Shown piece by piece: positions 20,341-21,852 of a stretch of 21,852 bases of DNA; within the stretch, counting starts at the first letter, position 1, and each line of letters starts with the position of its first letter. Source of the DNA: Candidatus Stercoripulliclostridium pullicola. GTDB lineage: Bacteria > Bacillota > Clostridia > Christensenellales > DTU072. The stretch lies in assembly GCA_017694145.1 (NCBI GenBank), contig JADINF010000038.1:1-21852 (forward strand). The letters run 5' to 3'. The notes under the pieces are model-generated. The model saw nothing but the letters and a program-made list of their open reading frames with translations. It was not told where the DNA came from and did not search any database. Made by a program: the position numbers and the translations under genes.

Positions 20341-21729
20341 ATGATCGACATTCGTAAATTATGGCACGACGCCTGTTCCAACATCATAGGTATCAAAGGT
20401 ATCAACGCTATCGCATATTCGGTATGGATAGACAGTCTGACGCCCTTATGCGTCAAGGACAACGTCCTTATTCTTCTCGCGCCTTCTTCCAACAACAAAC
20501 TCACGGTCAACAAGACTTATAAAGAGGCTATCACGGCGGCTCTCGAACGCACGGGAAGCATGATAACCGAATTCACCGTGATCACGGACGAAGAAAAGGA
20601 ATTTTACGCAAAAGAAATAGAAGCTTACCGCCTCGAAGAAATGAACGAAGAAGATTTGAAGCAGGAAACCAAATCTCAATTCATCGCGCGTTACACTTTC
20701 GACAATTTCGTGGTGGGCGAATCCAACAAGCTCGCTTTCCACGCGGCTCAATCGGTGGCTCAATCTCCGGGCGTATCGGACAACGTATATCTATCGTTCA
20801 ATCCGTTGTTTTTATACGGCGGCGTGGGACTCGGAAAAACTCACCTTCTTCATTCGATAGGTAATTACGTAAGCGAGCACCTTCCTCATCTGAAAGTGCT
20901 CTACACCCCTACCGAAAATCTCACCAACGACTACGTGGAAGCCATCTCCAACAACCGCACCGACAAAGGCGCTTTCAATCTCCACTCCTTCCGCGAGAAA
21001 TACCGTTCCGTCGATATGCTTATGCTGGACGACGTTCAATTTCTCCAAAAACGGGTGGGATTACAGGAAGTGGTATTCCATATCTTCAACGACCTCTATC
21101 AGGCAGGCAAGCAGATAGTACTTACTTCGGACAGACCGCCTTCAGAGATATCCACTCTCGAAGACCGTTTGCGTTCGAGGTTCGAAGGCGGACTTATTGC
21201 GGACATCGGGACACCGAATCTCGAGATGAGGATAGCCATAATCCGCAAAAAGATGGTTCTCGAGAAAATCGCCGTCAACGACGAAGTGGTCAATTATCTT
21301 GCCGAAAAAATAGACTCCAACATTCGCGAACTGGAAGGCTGTCTTGCCAAGGTAGTCTTTTACGCGAAGCTCAAAGGACTCGCGTATCCCGATCTCGAAA
21401 CGGCGAAGGAAGCTCTTAAAAACACCGTGCAGAAAAAGACCGGTATCGATTCGTCCGACATAATAGCGGCTACTTGCTCCTATTTCAACATTTCGCAGGC
21501 GGACATAATCGGCAAGAAAAAGACAAAGAACCTCGTCGAAGCGAGGATGATAGCCATATACATAATCAACGACATGTTGTCTTTGCCGCTCGTATCGATA
21601 GGACAAATATTCGGCGGCAGAGATCACACGACGATAATACACGCAAGGGACAAAATCGCCGCTCTCATCAAGGAGAATGCCGAAACGGCGAAAGCGGTCA
21701 AGGATATCAAAAATTCCCTTAATTCGTGA
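20341..21729 (+). CDS. dnaA: Chromosomal replication initiator DnaA
   Basis: The 462-residue DnaA binds oriC and opens the duplex. Domain I starts at once (IRKLWHDACSNI, with YSVWIDSLTP at 26-35). A short Glu-rich domain II linker runs from about 82 to 114. Domain III has YTFDNFVVGESN (118-129), the Walker A GGVGLGKTHLL (160-170), the Walker B MLMLDDVQFL (226-235), and LTSDRPPSEI with LEDRLRSRFEGGL (arginine finger region, 273-285). Domain IV ends in the DNA-binding signature GRDHTTIIHARDKI (426-439). Every expected motif is intact. The ATG at 20341 gives the usual N-terminus but has no ribosome site. The gene is read toward the window edge, where DnaA-box-like 9-mers begin; dnaN would be expected beyond but is outside. 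Confidence 0.98.
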   Translation: MIDIRKLWHDACSNIIGIKGINAIAYSVWIDSLTPLCVKDNVLILLAPSSNNKLTVNKTYKEAITAALERTGSMITEFTVITDEEKEFYAKEIEAYRLEEMNEEDLKQETKSQFIARYTFDNFVVGESNKLAFHAAQSVAQSPGVSDNVYLSFNPLFLYGGVGLGKTHLLHSIGNYVSEHLPHLKVLYTPTENLTNDYVEAISNNRTDKGAFNLHSFREKYRSVDMLMLDDVQFLQKRVGLQEVVFHIFNDLYQAGKQIVLTSDRPPSEISTLEDRLRSRFEGGLIADIGTPNLEMRIAIIRKKMVLEKIAVNDEVVNYLAEKIDSNIRELEGCLAKVVFYAKLKGLAYPDLETAKEALKNTVQKKTGIDSSDIIAATCSYFNISQADIIGKKKTKNLVEARMIAIYIINDMLSLPLVSIGQIFGGRDHTTIIHARDKIAALIKENAETAKAVKDIKNSLNS

Positions 21730-21807
21730 AAAAGGAATTCCCCTTCCGCGATAGCGAAACATAAATTCCGTCGGTAAGGGAAAAACATTAAACGTGCTAT
21801 GTGTTTA

Positions 21808-21816
21808 TGTGGACAA
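21808..21816 (-). promoter_or_regulatory. DnaA-box-like 9-mer
   Basis: TTGTCCACA on the minus strand, eight of nine matches to TTATCCACA, 79 bases behind the dnaA stop. Confidence 0.55.
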
Positions 21817-21839
21817 TCCGTCAACATAAAACGCGCCGT

Positions 21840-21848
21840 TTATCAACA
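21840..21848 (+). promoter_or_regulatory. DnaA-box-like 9-mer
   Basis: TTATCAACA on the plus strand, eight of nine matches to TTATCCACA. It is opposite in orientation to the box at 21808 and close to the window edge. Confidence 0.5.
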
Positions 21849-21852
21849 TGTC

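Larger units (their letters stand above)
21730..21852. other. Start of an oriC-like region behind dnaA
   Basis: The 123 bases after dnaA hold no gene. Two 9-mers differ at one position from the DnaA box TTATCCACA: TTGTCCACA on the minus strand (21808-21816) and TTATCAACA on the plus strand (21840-21848). TCAACAT occurs twice, at 21821 and 21843, 22 bases apart. The position, directly behind dnaA, is where many Bacillota carry part or all of oriC. The region is cut by the window edge, so the unwinding element and the rest of the cluster cannot be judged. Confidence 0.6.

Noticed and set aside
1..21852. tRNA, rRNA, CRISPR array, insertion sequence or prophage
   Set aside because: No cloverleaf-like intergenic sequence, regular repeat-spacer pattern, transposase motif or terminal inverted repeats were seen; intergenic gaps are all under 300 bases.

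Overview
The window reads as the left flank of a chromosomal replication origin in an anaerobic, endospore-forming Bacillota, most likely a Clostridia lineage with GC-rich codon use. The grounds are: dnaA at the right end followed by DnaA-box-like 9-mers; a gyrB-gyrA pair of Gram-positive length; a yabP-yabQ sporulation pair; and a GlpA/GlpB/DUF1667 flavoprotein set of the kind common in Clostridia. The species assignment is inference. I see no tRNA, rRNA, CRISPR array, transposase or phage gene.

Layout, left to right. (1) 1-1285: two minus-strand hydrolases, an esterase-like alpha/beta hydrolase cut by the window edge and an amidohydrolase-2 metal-dependent hydrolase, each with its own good promoter. 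(2) 1467-2720: a plus-strand secernin-like C69 peptidase ending in a textbook terminator. (3) 2823-5702: a minus-strand pair, aldo/keto reductase then GH51 alpha-L-arabinofuranosidase, pointing to intracellular use of arabinose-containing oligosaccharides. (4) 5840-11227: gyrB, gyrA and a cytidylate-kinase-like protein with a ParB-like tail, apparently one transcription unit. (5) 11497-12807: a minus-strand condensation/alcohol-acetyltransferase-like acyltransferase, divergent from yabP-yabQ (12877-13646). (6) 13546-20175: a minus-strand five-gene operon whose members all overlap by 4 to 17 bases: GlpA-like flavoprotein with BON and BFD domains, GlpB-like flavoprotein, DUF1667 Cys protein, FGGY kinase and an alkyl-DHAP-synthase-like FAD oxidase. 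This looks like one polyol or glycerol-phosphate oxidation module. (7) 20341-21852: dnaA and the start of an oriC-like region.

Most genes are transcribed away from the putative origin, co-directional with the inferred left replication fork. The secernin gene and yabPQ are the exceptions.

The main points for a second look are these. Three transcription units (dnaA, the flavoprotein operon, the acyltransferase) have a sigma-A -10 box only 6 to 9 bases before the ATG and no Shine-Dalgarno, which predicts leaderless mRNAs. The five-gene flavoprotein/kinase module has an unassigned substrate and a BON domain on its GlpA subunit. A nucleotide-kinase/ParB-like fusion sits directly behind gyrA. The yabQ frame runs through its neighbour's terminator into antisense sequence. 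All starts and sites below were read by eye; no database search was possible.
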